Assembly (NCBI GenBank): GCA_025929185.1
Contig: JAICMO010000016.1
Coordinates: 1-32,260 of the forward strand
Direction: 5' to 3'
From: Pseudolabrys sp.
GTDB taxonomy: Bacteria > Pseudomonadota > Alphaproteobacteria > Rhizobiales > Xanthobacteraceae
Length of the DNA: 32,260 bases
Part shown: one piece after another, positions 15,148-23,330 of the stretch
How the letters are laid out: each line of letters starts with the position of its first letter
Position numbering within the stretch: the first letter of the stretch is position 1
Made by a program: the position numbers and the translations under genes
Notes under the pieces: model-generated
What the model was told of the DNA's origin: nothing
The model's database searches: none
What the model saw: the letters and a program-made list of their open reading frames with translations, nothing else

Positions 15148-15801
15148 ATGACCGATTTCGCCGCGGCGCGCCGAATGATGGTGGACGGACAGGTCCGCAC
15201 CGCCGATGTCACCGATCTGCGCGTGATTGCGGCGATGCTGGAGGTTCCGCGCGAGCGTTTCGTCCCAACCGAATACGCTGGGCTTGCCTACCTCGATATC
15301 GATCTGCCGGTCGAACCGGCCGGCGGCCGGCGGCTGCTCAAGCCGATGGTCTTGGGGAAAATGATTCAGGCTGCGGAGCTTGCACCAACCGACCGCGTGC
15401 TCGATGTCGGCTGCGCCACCGGCTATTCGGCGGCCGTGCTTGCCCGAGTCGCGGGGGAGGTGGTCGCGCTCGAACAGGATGCGGACCTGCTTCGTTTCGC
15501 GGCTGACGCACTCCGTGCCATTCCAAATGCAAAGGTTGTGTCGGGCCCGTTGAATGAAGGCTGGCCGGGGGGCGGTCCCTACGATGCGATTCTCCTCGAC
15601 GGGGCTACTGAAATTGCCCCCGAGGCTCTTCTGCGGCAATTGAACGAGTGTGGGCGGCTCCTGTGCGTGCAGGGAAGCAGCCCCGGCGCCAAGGCAACTC
15701 TCTACCGGAAAAGCCAGGGCGATATCGGGGTCCGCCCGATTTTCGATGCAAGAGCAACGACTTTGCCCGGGTTCGGCAAGGCTCCCGCGTTTGCGTTCTG
15801 A
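15148..15801 (+). CDS. PIMT-like SAM-dependent methyltransferase
   Basis: A 217-residue protein of the protein-L-isoaspartate O-methyltransferase family. The N-terminal DGQVRTADVTD and FVP region and the SAM motif I LDVGCATGYSAA (85-96) are clear, as is the acidic ALEQD motif II. Canonical Pcm has a conserved SQPYIVA-type block before the SAM site; here the same place reads LLKPMVLGKM, so repair of isoaspartyl residues is uncertain. Adjacent ATGs at 15145 and 15148 are both possible; the AGGA at about 15140 favours the second. The gene is followed by tolC and popZ in the same direction, a neighbourhood I know from other Hyphomicrobiales. A methyltransferase is sure; its substrate is not. Confidence 0.8.
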   Translation: MTDFAAARRMMVDGQVRTADVTDLRVIAAMLEVPRERFVPTEYAGLAYLDIDLPVEPAGGRRLLKPMVLGKMIQAAELAPTDRVLDVGCATGYSAAVLARVAGEVVALEQDADLLRFAADALRAIPNAKVVSGPLNEGWPGGGPYDAILLDGATEIAPEALLRQLNECGRLLCVQGSSPGAKATLYRKSQGDIGVRPIFDARATTLPGFGKAPAFAF

Positions 15802-15863
15802 CCGGGCCATCTCAACCTGTTGCCTTGTAGCCGCGGTCCTCTTTTATTGTGGGGAAGGAGATC

Positions 15864-15912
15864 ACTTAAGGTTTTAAGCTTTTTGCCCAGCCTTTATACG
15901 TTAGGGCATATA
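15864..15912 (+). promoter_or_regulatory. possible tolC promoter region with small AT-rich hairpin
   Basis: TTGCCC (15883-15888) and CATATA (15907-15912), 18 bases apart, could be the -35 and -10 of tolC. Just upstream CTTAA/TTAAG (15865-15878) forms a five-base stem followed by CTTTTTG, which might be a weak end for the methyltransferase transcript. Both readings are low confidence. Confidence 0.25.
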
Positions 15913-15957
15913 GTTTGCCGTGTTACGTCAGTATGATGCATTGCATTTCTGTTGGCT

Positions 15958-15964
15958 GAGGGGA
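15958..15964 (+). promoter_or_regulatory. ribosome binding site fixing the tolC start
   Basis: GAGGGGA lies eight bases before the ATG at 15973. An in-frame TTG at 15952 lies upstream of this signal and would add seven residues in front of the signal peptide, so it is not used. Confidence 0.6.
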
Positions 15965-15972
15965 AATCGCTG

Positions 15973-17397
15973 ATGCGAGGGGGGGGCTGGGCAGGCGTCT
16001 TTGCGATGGCTGCAACCGCAAGCGCTTTCAGTTTTTCATCTCCTGCAAGCGCCGAGACGCTCGGCTCGGCGCTGATCCAAGCCTATCAGAACAACCCTCA
16101 GCTGAATTCGCAGCGGGCCGCCGTTCGGGCGACGGACGAGGGGGTTCCTCAAGCGCTTTCGGGTTATCGGCCGCGCGTCAGCGTTACCGCATCTGCGGGT
16201 GAGCAGTCGCTTTCGTCGACAACCAAGCTGAGCGGCGCCAGCGTCGCGCCGGGCTCCGGGCCGGTCTACCTCACGCAAAGCGGCGCTGTGGGCACCTTCG
16301 GCACCGGACTCACGGCTACCCAGACGCTGTTTGACGGTTTTCAGACCGGAAACAGGACCCGGCAAGCGGAAAGCAGCGTATTCGCGGCGCGCGAGACGTT
16401 GCGCAACACCGTACAGGCGGTTTTGCTCAACGCGGTGACCGCCTACATGAACCTGCTGCGCGACAGCGCCATACTCGATTTGCAGCGGCGCAACGTTGAA
16501 GTTCTGCAAGAACAGCTGCGGCAAACGCGGGATCGCTTCAATGTCGGCGAGGTGACGCGCACCGATGTGGCGCAGGCCGAATCGAGCCTTGCGGCGGGAC
16601 GCTCACAGGTGCTGAGCGCCGAGGCAACATACAAGGCATCCGTCGCAACGTACCGCCAGATCATCGGCGTCAATCCGGGAAATCTTGCGCCCGGCATGCC
16701 GGTCGACAGGTTCTCGCCGCACTCGCTCAATCAATCGATCGCGGCCGGCACCGCTCAAAACCCGGCAGTCACGACGGCGCAGTACAACGTCGACGTGGCG
16801 GAGCTTCAGGTGAAGGTCGCCGAGGGCGCGCTTTATCCAAACGTGACATTGCAAGGCAACGTGCAGAAGAATTGGTTTCCGCCCGGCAGCCTCAACACGA
16901 TTCAAAGCTTCAGCGCTTCGCTCATCGGCCAGTTGACGGTACCGATCTATCAGGGCGGAGCGGAATATTCGGTTATTCGCCAAGCGAAGGAAACGCTCGG
17001 GCAAAGGCGAATCGACCTGGACACCGCGCGCGACACGGTGCGGCAAAACGTCGTGCAGGCGTGGGGACAGCTTGAGGCGACCAAGGCCAATATCGAGGCG
17101 ACGCAAGCACAAGTGCAGGCGGCCGAGATCGCGCTCAACGGCGTGCGCGAAGAGGCGCGCGTCGGCCAGCGCACCACGTTGGACGTTCTCAACGCGCAAC
17201 AGACGCTGGTGAACGCCCGCGTGGCGGTCGTTACCGCCCAGCACGACCGTGTCGTCGCCTCTTACACGCTGCTCGCCGCCGTGGGACGGCTTTCGCCACA
17301 GGTGCTCGGCTTGCGCGTGCCGGTTTACGATCCGCAGGTGCATTACCAGCAGGTGCGTGACAGCTGGGCCGGCGTGCGGACGCCCGACGGTCGCTGA
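15973..17397 (+). CDS. tolC: TolC-family outer membrane efflux protein
   Basis: A 474-residue outer-membrane channel subunit. Residues 1-27 are a signal peptide ending SPASA, and the mature protein starts ETLGSALIQAYQNNPQL, the usual TolC opening. Two repeats of the outer membrane efflux domain follow, each with long helical stretches (for example RFNVGEVTRTDVAQAESSL near 185 and VGQRTTLDVLNAQQTLVNAR near 400). The family forms a trimeric barrel with a periplasmic tunnel, used by RND pumps and type I secretion. The gene stands alone between a methyltransferase and popZ. No adaptor or pump is adjacent, so it is likely a shared channel; the RND pump at 27690-31949 lacks its own outer-membrane gene and is a candidate partner. 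Confidence 0.93.
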   Translation: MRGGGWAGVFAMAATASAFSFSSPASAETLGSALIQAYQNNPQLNSQRAAVRATDEGVPQALSGYRPRVSVTASAGEQSLSSTTKLSGASVAPGSGPVYLTQSGAVGTFGTGLTATQTLFDGFQTGNRTRQAESSVFAARETLRNTVQAVLLNAVTAYMNLLRDSAILDLQRRNVEVLQEQLRQTRDRFNVGEVTRTDVAQAESSLAAGRSQVLSAEATYKASVATYRQIIGVNPGNLAPGMPVDRFSPHSLNQSIAAGTAQNPAVTTAQYNVDVAELQVKVAEGALYPNVTLQGNVQKNWFPPGSLNTIQSFSASLIGQLTVPIYQGGAEYSVIRQAKETLGQRRIDLDTARDTVRQNVVQAWGQLEATKANIEATQAQVQAAEIALNGVREEARVGQRTTLDVLNAQQTLVNARVAVVTAQHDRVVASYTLLAAVGRLSPQVLGLRVPVYDPQVHYQQVRDSWAGVRTPDGR

Positions 17398-17503
17398 CGA
17401 TTCTTTCGGTTTCGCCGCCTCGTCAGCACAAACCGTGGATGACAACAATCCTAGCTGCCACAGCCGCGCCGGGCTGGCGTATAAACATTGCAAATCGGCG
17501 ATT

Positions 17504-17534
17504 CGTGTGATTCTGCCTTATCAAGGCAGGACAC
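17504..17534 (+). promoter_or_regulatory. stem-loop in the popZ leader
   Basis: CTGCCTT (17513-17519) pairs exactly with AAGGCAG (17523-17529) around a three-base loop. The flanking GTGT (from about 17505) and ACAC (17531-17534) can extend the stem across a small internal loop. It ends 23 bases before the popZ start. It has no T run and so is unlikely to be a terminator; an operator or leader structure is possible. Confidence 0.35.
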
Positions 17535-17557
17535 GGGCGTGACATGGGAACGCGTGC

Positions 17558-18196
17558 ATGAGCCAACCGGCGAAGGCAGAAGAGCCCTCAATGGAGGAAA
17601 TTCTGGCCTCCATCCGGCGAATCATTGCCGACGATGACGCCAGTAAATCGGCAAAGCCCACCGAACCGGAACCGCGGTTGCAGGCGGCGCCGCGGCCGAC
17701 GCCCGCTCCCATGCCCACGCCTCCACCGGCGCCGACGAATAATCACGATGATATCGATGCCATGCTGGCCGATCTCGATGCGCCGGCGAAAGCGGAAGCG
17801 CCTGCGAGCGGCGCCCCCGCCGATGTATTTGACTTGACGGAGTCGATGACTGCTAAAGCTCCTGCCACGAATTTTCACACAATCGACGGGCAGTCGGACG
17901 TTGTGTTTGCGGAAGGCTCGCCGCCCGAGCCTCCAGCCGCTGCAGAAGAGACGCGACCTGCGGCGCCGGCTGCGCCGGATCCGGTTCTCCTGTCCAACAG
18001 CGCGCGCGCCGCAGTGGATTCGGCGTTCAATTCGCTCGCGCACACGGTGCTGGCGCAGAACGCGCGCACGCTCGACGATCTCGTCAAGGAAATGCTGCGG
18101 CCGATGCTCAAGAGCTGGCTCGACGATAACTTGCCGGGCATGGTCGAGCGCATTGTGCGCGCCGAAATCGAGCGCGTTTCGCGCGGGCGGCCCTGA
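17558..18196 (+). CDS. popZ: PopZ-family cell-pole organising protein (DUF2497)
   Basis: A 212-residue protein with the PopZ layout. A conserved N-terminal helix EPSMEEILASIRRIIADD (9-26) is followed by a Pro/Ala/acid-rich disordered middle (about 30-140) and a conserved helical C-terminus from about 145 (ARTLDDLVKEMLRPMLKSWL, then LPGMVERIVRAEIERVSRG). In alphaproteobacteria PopZ multimerises into a polar hub that anchors the ParB-bound origin and gathers signalling proteins. The C-terminal helices drive oligomerisation and the N-terminal helix binds clients. The gene lies between tolC and valS, a place I know for popZ in this order. Its stop is two bases from the convergent MFS gene stop. 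Length is within the family's variable range. Confidence 0.92.
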   Translation: MSQPAKAEEPSMEEILASIRRIIADDDASKSAKPTEPEPRLQAAPRPTPAPMPTPPPAPTNNHDDIDAMLADLDAPAKAEAPASGAPADVFDLTESMTAKAPATNFHTIDGQSDVVFAEGSPPEPPAAAEETRPAAPAAPDPVLLSNSARAAVDSAFNSLAHTVLAQNARTLDDLVKEMLRPMLKSWLDDNLPGMVERIVRAEIERVSRGRP

Positions 18197-18198
18197 AC

Positions 18199-19401
18199 TC
18201 AAGCCGCCGCGCGGCGCCTTAATTCCGACGAGAGCCACAAGCCGATGGCGAGCAGAAGCGCGCCCGAGGCGACGAATATCGGCATTGCACCGAAACGGTC
18301 AAACGCCGCGCCGCCGACCGCGACTGCGGCCGTCTGCCCGAGATAAAGTGCTGCGGAGAAAACGGATACCGCGGTGCCACGCGCTTCCGGCGTCATTTGC
18401 GTGGCGTTGGTCTGCAATGTGTTGTGCAGCATGTAGAAGCCGAGGCCCACGGTAGTGATCGCCAGCGGTGCGAACGCGTAATGCGGCTCGAAGGCGAGCG
18501 CGGCGTAAGCGAGCGCGAGCAAAACGCCGCCGCAAGCGGCAAGCCCGGCGGCGCCCAGACGCTGGATCAGCACGTGCACCGACAGGCTGTAGATCAGTCC
18601 ACCGATCGCGAATGTGCCGACGAAGAGCCCAACCAACGCGAAGTTGACGCCGAAGCGATCATGCAGGTCGGCGCCGACATAAGTGAATGCGCCGAACATC
18701 AGGCCGCTTTCGAAAAACGCCATCACGATCACGCGACGCGCCCACCGCGAGCGAAGGACGGCTGCATAATCCGCCACAAAATGACGCGGCGGAGGTTTGG
18801 GCGCCGCGGAGGCGCGCGTGATTGGATTGCGCCAGTATTCGGTCAGCAACGCCGTCGTTGCGACCGCGAGCAGTCCGGCCAGCAAGAAGAAAACGTTGCG
18901 CCAGCCGAACAGATCGCCGAGCACGCCGCCCGCCGCTTGACCGAACAACTGCCCGAGGATCTGACCGGACAAAAAGCGTCCGATGACCTGTTGCCGCCGC
19001 TCGTAGGGGATGACGTCGCCCATGAAGGCGAGCGCGAACGGAACGATCCACCCGGTCGCAAGTCCGCTGCCGAGCCGCGCCGCCACCAGGACCGGCAACG
19101 AAGGCGCGAGGCCGCAGGCGATGACCATCAATGTCGAGCAGCCGGCGGCGATCGAGAGACACCGGTATTTGCCGAAGCGGTCGCCGATCGGTCCGATCAC
19201 GAGTTGCACCGAGCCGTGGGCGAGCAGATAGGCCGTGACTACGATCGATGCGGCGCCGACGGTGACGTGGAGATCGGCAGCGATCTGCGGCAGCAGTGAA
19301 TCGGTCACGCGCACCATCGCCTGGGCGGCGAATGCGGCGAGCGCGAGAAAGGCGATGGCCCGACCGGCGCTGCCACCCGTTGCGGCTTTGAGCGTTGACA
19401 A
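18199..19401 (-). CDS. MFS transporter (drug/solute:H+ antiporter type)
   Basis: A 400-residue protein with 12 predicted membrane helices. The loop-2/3 motif GPIGDRFGKYR (about 70-80) is the major facilitator signature, and RLGSGLATGWIVPFALAFMGD in helices 4-5 resembles the drug-efflux Bcr/CflA and YdhP/AraJ-like groups. The chosen start is a TTG at 19401 with GAGAG upstream; the first in-frame ATG is at residue 29, which would remove most of helix 1. It is transcribed divergently from valS, 57 bases away, and converges on popZ. The substrate cannot be predicted. Confidence 0.85.
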   Translation of the reverse strand: MSTLKAATGGSAGRAIAFLALAAFAAQAMVRVTDSLLPQIAADLHVTVGAASIVVTAYLLAHGSVQLVIGPIGDRFGKYRCLSIAAGCSTLMVIACGLAPSLPVLVAARLGSGLATGWIVPFALAFMGDVIPYERRQQVIGRFLSGQILGQLFGQAAGGVLGDLFGWRNVFFLLAGLLAVATTALLTEYWRNPITRASAAPKPPPRHFVADYAAVLRSRWARRVIVMAFFESGLMFGAFTYVGADLHDRFGVNFALVGLFVGTFAIGGLIYSLSVHVLIQRLGAAGLAACGGVLLALAYAALAFEPHYAFAPLAITTVGLGFYMLHNTLQTNATQMTPEARGTAVSVFSAALYLGQTAAVAVGGAAFDRFGAMPIFVASGALLLAIGLWLSSELRRRAAA

Positions 19402-19458
19402 GTTGACTCTCGGTCTTTGGCGGGCTTTCTAGCGCGTCGGCATCCAAGCAAAACTGCG

Positions 19459-22296
19459 ATGATCGACAAGACTTACCAGCCTTCCGAGGTCGAAGGCCGT
19501 ATTTACGAGACGTGGGAGCGGGCGGGCGCCTTCCGCGCCGGCCGCCCTGAACGCGCCGGCGCCGAGCCGTACTCTATCGTCATTCCCCCGCCGAACGTCA
19601 CCGGCTCGCTGCATATGGGCCATGCGCTCAACAATACGTTGCAGGATATCCTCTGCCGCTTCGAGCGCATGCGCGGGCGCGACGTGCTGTGGCAGCCCGG
19701 AACCGATCATGCCGGCATCGCGACGCAGATGGTGGTCGAGCGGCAGCTGATGGAGCGGCAGGAGCCCGGCCGCCGTGAAATGGGACGCGAGGCGTTCCTC
19801 AAGCGCGTATGGGAATGGAAGGCGGAGTCCGGCGGCACCATCGTCAAGCAGCTCAAGCGGCTCGGCGCCTCGTGCGACTGGTCGCGCGAGCGCTTCACCA
19901 TGGACGAGGGGCTCTCGCGCGCGGTGGTGAAGGTCTTCGTCGAGCTCTATCGCGCAGGGTTGATCTACAAGGACAAGCGGCTGGTCAATTGGGACCCGAA
20001 GCTGCTCACAGCCGTCTCCGATCTGGAAGTGATCCAGGTCGAGACCAAAGGTCACCTCTGGCACATCCGCTATCCGCTCGAAGGCAAGACGTTCGATCCG
20101 AACGATCCTTCGACCTTCATCGTTGTCGCGACGACGCGTCCTGAGACGATGCTGGGCGACGCGGCTGTCGCGGTGCATCCGGATGATGAGCGGTACAAGG
20201 ATTATGTGGCCGCGTTCAAGGCGGGCAAGCCCATCAACGTGATCCTGCCGCTGGTCGGCCGCAAGATTCCGATCATCGCGGATGAATATTCCGATCCGGA
20301 AAAAGGTTCGGGCGCCGTCAAGATCACGCCGGCGCACGACTTCAACGACTTCGAGGTCGGCAAACGGCATCAATTGCCGCAGATCAATATCTTTAGCGTC
20401 GAAGCTAAGTTGAATTTGAAGGACAATGATGCATTTCTCGACGGCGTTGCGGGTTCAGCCGATCTTGACGAATCGCTCGCGATGCATGGCCTCGATCGTT
20501 TCGTCGCGCGCAAGAAGATCGTCGAGCGCCTGGAGGCGAAGGGCTTGTTGGCGAAGATCGAGCCGCAAAGCCATGTGGTGCCGCACGGCGACCGCTCAAA
20601 CGTCGTGATCGAGCCCTATCTGACCGACCAGTGGTACGTGAACGCCAAGGAGCTGGCGAAGCCGGCGATCGCGCCGGTGCGCGAGGGCAAGACGAACTTC
20701 GTTCCGAAGAACTGGGAGAATACGTACTTCAACTGGATGGAAAACATCCAGCCGTGGTGCATCTCGCGCCAACTCTGGTGGGGCCACCAGATCCCGGCTT
20801 GGTACGGGCCGGATGGTACGGTGTTCGTGGCGGTGAGCGAAGCGGAGGCCCAGGCCGAGGCCGACAAGCATTACGGCAAGTCGGCGAAGCTCACGCGCGA
20901 CGAGGACGTGCTCGACACCTGGTTCTCGTCCGCCCTGTGGCCGTTCTCGACTCTCGGCTGGCCCGACAAAACGAAAGAGCTTGAGCGTTACTATCCAACC
21001 TCGGCGCTCGTTACCGGCTTCGATATCATCTTCTTCTGGGTCGCGCGCATGATGATGATGGGTCTCCACTTCATGGAGGAGATCCCGTTCAAGGACGTCT
21101 ATATCCACGCGCTGGTGCGCGATGCCTCCGGCGCCAAGATGTCGAAATCGAAGGGCAACGTCATCGATCCGTTGCGCCTGATCGACGAATACGGCGCCGA
21201 CGCGTTGCGTTTCACGCTCGCCGCGATGGCCGCGCAGGGGCGCGACATCAAGTTATCGACCCAGCGCGTCGAAGGCTACCGCAACTTCGCGACCAAGCTG
21301 TGGAACGCCGCGCGCTTTGCCGAGATGAACGCCTGCGCGACGGTGCCCGCGTTCGATCCAAATTCGGCGAAGGAAACGTTTAATCGCTGGATCGCGCACG
21401 AAACGGCCAAGGCGGTACGCGACGTCACCGACGCGATCATCGCTTACAAGTTCAACGACGCGGCCGGCGCGGCGTATCGCTTCGTCTGGAATATCTATTG
21501 CGACTGGTATCTCGAACTGGCAAAGCCGGTGCTGCTCGGCGCCGGAGGCCCGGCCAAGGAGGAAACGCGCGCCATGGTCGCGTGGGTGCGCGATGAAATC
21601 CTGAAACTGCTCCACCCGTTCATGCCGTTTGTGACGGAGGAATTGTGGGCGGTGACATCTCCTTCCGTCATTCCGGGGCGCCGAGAAGCGGCGAACCTGG
21701 AATCCACAACCACAGCAGGGAGTATGGATTCCGGGCTCGCGCCTTCGGCGCGCCCCGGAATGACAGAGAGGACGTTGCTGCTCGCGCTCGCCTCCTGGCC
21801 AACTTTCGAATTCAGCGATGACAAAGCCGAAGCCGAGATCGGCTGGGTGATCGATCTCGTCACGGCAATCCGCTCGGTGCGCGCTGAGATGAACATTACA
21901 GCGCAAATCCCGCTCGTGCTCGCCGGCGCGTCGGCGGACACGAAGGCCCGGGCCGACCGCTGGGCGGAGTTCATCAAGCGGCTCGCGCGCGTGTCGGACA
22001 TCTCAACGGCGGCAAGCGCACCGCAGGGCGCGGTGCAGCTCATCGTGCGCGGCGAGGTGGCGGCGCTGCCGCTCAAGGGCGTGATCGATCTTGCCGCCGA
22101 GCGAGCGCGGCTCGACAAGGAAATGGCCAAGGCCGAAGCCGACATCAAGCGCGTCGACGCCAAGCTTGCGAATGAAAAATTCGTCGCCAACGCGCCGGAA
22201 GAGATCGTCGAAGAAGAAAAGGAAAAACGTGAAGAGGCGCTCGGCCGCAAGGCCAAGATCGCGGAGGCGCTGGAGCGGCTCAAAGGCGCGGCCTGA
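19459..22296 (+). CDS. valS: valyl-tRNA synthetase carrying an in-frame palindromic repeat
   Basis: A 945-residue class Ia synthetase that charges tRNA-Val. HIGH-type HMGH is at 52-55 in PPPNVTGSLHMGHALNN, the editing domain occupies roughly 190-330, KMSKS is at 560-564 (SGAKMSKSKGN), and the C-terminal coiled-coil arm (RARLDKEMAKAEADIKRVDA onward) ends the protein. The start at 19459 gives the usual MIDKTYQPSEVEGRIYE. Within the anticodon-binding domain, after PFMPFVTEELWAVT, residues 737-769 are encoded entirely by a palindromic DNA repeat (21667-21764), and the normal sequence resumes at LLLALASWP. In the family this linker is usually around 15 residues, here above 40. The frame is kept and all key motifs remain, so the enzyme is probably functional. 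Confidence 0.96.
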   Translation: MIDKTYQPSEVEGRIYETWERAGAFRAGRPERAGAEPYSIVIPPPNVTGSLHMGHALNNTLQDILCRFERMRGRDVLWQPGTDHAGIATQMVVERQLMERQEPGRREMGREAFLKRVWEWKAESGGTIVKQLKRLGASCDWSRERFTMDEGLSRAVVKVFVELYRAGLIYKDKRLVNWDPKLLTAVSDLEVIQVETKGHLWHIRYPLEGKTFDPNDPSTFIVVATTRPETMLGDAAVAVHPDDERYKDYVAAFKAGKPINVILPLVGRKIPIIADEYSDPEKGSGAVKITPAHDFNDFEVGKRHQLPQINIFSVEAKLNLKDNDAFLDGVAGSADLDESLAMHGLDRFVARKKIVERLEAKGLLAKIEPQSHVVPHGDRSNVVIEPYLTDQWYVNAKELAKPAIAPVREGKTNFVPKNWENTYFNWMENIQPWCISRQLWWGHQIPAWYGPDGTVFVAVSEAEAQAEADKHYGKSAKLTRDEDVLDTWFSSALWPFSTLGWPDKTKELERYYPTSALVTGFDIIFFWVARMMMMGLHFMEEIPFKDVYIHALVRDASGAKMSKSKGNVIDPLRLIDEYGADALRFTLAAMAAQGRDIKLSTQRVEGYRNFATKLWNAARFAEMNACATVPAFDPNSAKETFNRWIAHETAKAVRDVTDAIIAYKFNDAAGAAYRFVWNIYCDWYLELAKPVLLGAGGPAKEETRAMVAWVRDEILKLLHPFMPFVTEELWAVTSPSVIPGRREAANLESTTTAGSMDSGLAPSARPGMTERTLLLALASWPTFEFSDDKAEAEIGWVIDLVTAIRSVRAEMNITAQIPLVLAGASADTKARADRWAEFIKRLARVSDISTAASAPQGAVQLIVRGEVAALPLKGVIDLAAERARLDKEMAKAEADIKRVDAKLANEKFVANAPEEIVEEEKEKREEALGRKAKIAEALERLKGAA
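21667..21764. repeat. 98-nt palindromic repeat element inserted in frame in valS
   Basis: GTCATTCCGGGGCGC (21667-21681) and GCGCCCCGGAATGAC (21750-21764) are exact reverse complements. Inside, GGAATCCA (about 21699-21706) pairs with TGGATTCC (about 21724-21731), and GCGCC/GGCGC forms a small hairpin near 21740-21750. The whole is a long nested palindrome of the GTCATTCCGGGG type that I know as a common intergenic repeat in Bradyrhizobium-like genomes. Here it is translated as 33 residues including VIPGRREAAN and MDSGLAPSARPGMT. Confidence 0.9.
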
Positions 22297-22306
22297 TTTC
22301 TGGCAT

Positions 22307-22339
22307 CCCCGGTCAGGCGCGAAGCGCCGCGAGCCGGGG
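22307..22339. repeat. GC-rich two-step hairpin after valS
   Basis: CCCCGG (22307-22312) pairs with CCGGGG (22334-22339), and inside GGCGC (22316-22320) pairs with GCGCC (22324-22328) around GAA. It starts 11 bases after the valS stop. There is no T run, so it is a poor intrinsic terminator; the CGCGAAGCGC-like core suggests a half or solo copy of a palindromic repeat related to the one inside valS. The remainder of the spacer to 22585 holds only a 25-codon open frame (22385-22462) without a ribosome binding site. Confidence 0.5.
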
Positions 22340-22585
22340 GCCGTACGCTTGACCAATTTCACAGCGATCTACGAGACCGGCACCATGAAGCAAATTGCCG
22401 GCTTTGCCACGCCGAAAGCGCCGATGGGCTTCGGCTTTGCCGCGGGCGGCAGGCACGCTTAGCTATGTTGTCATGACGCCGCCTTAGTTGTTGAATTCGA
22501 ATTGGCGAGCGGGCGGATGACGCGCCAATTTCCCACGGGCCGCGGGCTTTCGAGTTCATCGTTTCCCACAGTTGAGTATACCAGC

Positions 22586-23308
22586 ATGAAAATTTTTCTG
22601 GCGGGCGCGGGCGGCGCCATTGGGCGGCGGCTGACCCCGCTGCTGTGCAAGGCCGGCCATCAGGTTGTCGGAACCACGCGTTGGACCAATAAAGCGAACG
22701 AACTGCGTGCGCTCGGCGCGGAGGCCGCCATTGTCGACGTCTTCGATGCCGATGCGCTCACGCGCGCCGTAACGGAGGCTGCGCCGCAGGTTGTCATTCA
22801 TCAGCTTACCGATCTCGCCTTTGCGCCGAGCTCGCCACAATACGCGGAGGGCCTTGAGCGCAATTCCAAAGTGCGCATCGACGGCACGCGCAATCTGGTC
22901 GCGGCGGCAAGGGCGGTCGGCGTAAGGCGGTTGATCGCGCAGAGCATTGCGTTCGTCTACGCGCCGGGCGAGGGCGTTCGTACCGAATCCGATCCGCTCG
23001 ACCTGGGCGCGACCGGCACGCGCAAGGGCACGCTTGACGGCGTCGTCGCGCTGGAAGACGCAACGCTCGACCTTCTGGAAGGTATCGTGCTGCGCTACGG
23101 TTTTCTGTATGGCCCCGGCACCTGGTTCGAGGACGCCAAGCGCGCGAGGCCCGCGTTGCATGTCGACGCGGCGGCGCAGGCAGCGCTGCTTGCCGTCACC
23201 AGAGGCAGCCACGGCATCTACAACATCGCCGAGGATGACGGCGTGGTGTCGAGCGAGAAGGCGAAGCGCGAGCTGGGCTTCGATGCGAACTTCCGGATTT
23301 CCGAGTGA
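22586..23308 (+). CDS. NAD(P)-binding epimerase/dehydratase-like protein (extended SDR fold)
   Basis: A 240-residue Rossmann-fold protein. The cofactor motif GAGGAIG (7-13) follows the first beta strand MKIFLAG, and the DGTRNLVAAARAVGVRRLIAQS stretch is typical of atypical or extended SDRs. FVYAPGEG and LRYGFLYGPGTW match the sugar-epimerase-like family. The catalytic YxxxK pair is not present where expected (the helix reads LDGVVALEDATLDLL), so it may bind the cofactor without classic SDR chemistry, like NmrA/isoflavone-reductase-type proteins. The start at 22586 begins exactly at the first strand; upstream in-frame codons add an unrelated tail. The ribosome binding site is weak. It converges with the DNA glycosylase gene, with 22 bases between the stops. 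Confidence 0.75.
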   Translation: MKIFLAGAGGAIGRRLTPLLCKAGHQVVGTTRWTNKANELRALGAEAAIVDVFDADALTRAVTEAAPQVVIHQLTDLAFAPSSPQYAEGLERNSKVRIDGTRNLVAAARAVGVRRLIAQSIAFVYAPGEGVRTESDPLDLGATGTRKGTLDGVVALEDATLDLLEGIVLRYGFLYGPGTWFEDAKRARPALHVDAAAQAALLAVTRGSHGIYNIAEDDGVVSSEKAKRELGFDANFRISE

Positions 23309-23330
23309 GCGGTCATTCCCGAAATGGCGG

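Noticed and set aside
15865-15878. TTAA...TTAA pair upstream of tolC as a CtrA binding site.
   Set aside because: CtrA sites have TTAA separated by seven bases; here the gap is four, and the sequence is better seen as a short CTTAA/TTAAG hairpin.
22385-22462. 25-codon frame (MKQIAGFATPKAPMGF...) downstream of valS.
   Set aside because: No Shine-Dalgarno and no known family. It could be a remnant but cannot be supported as a gene.
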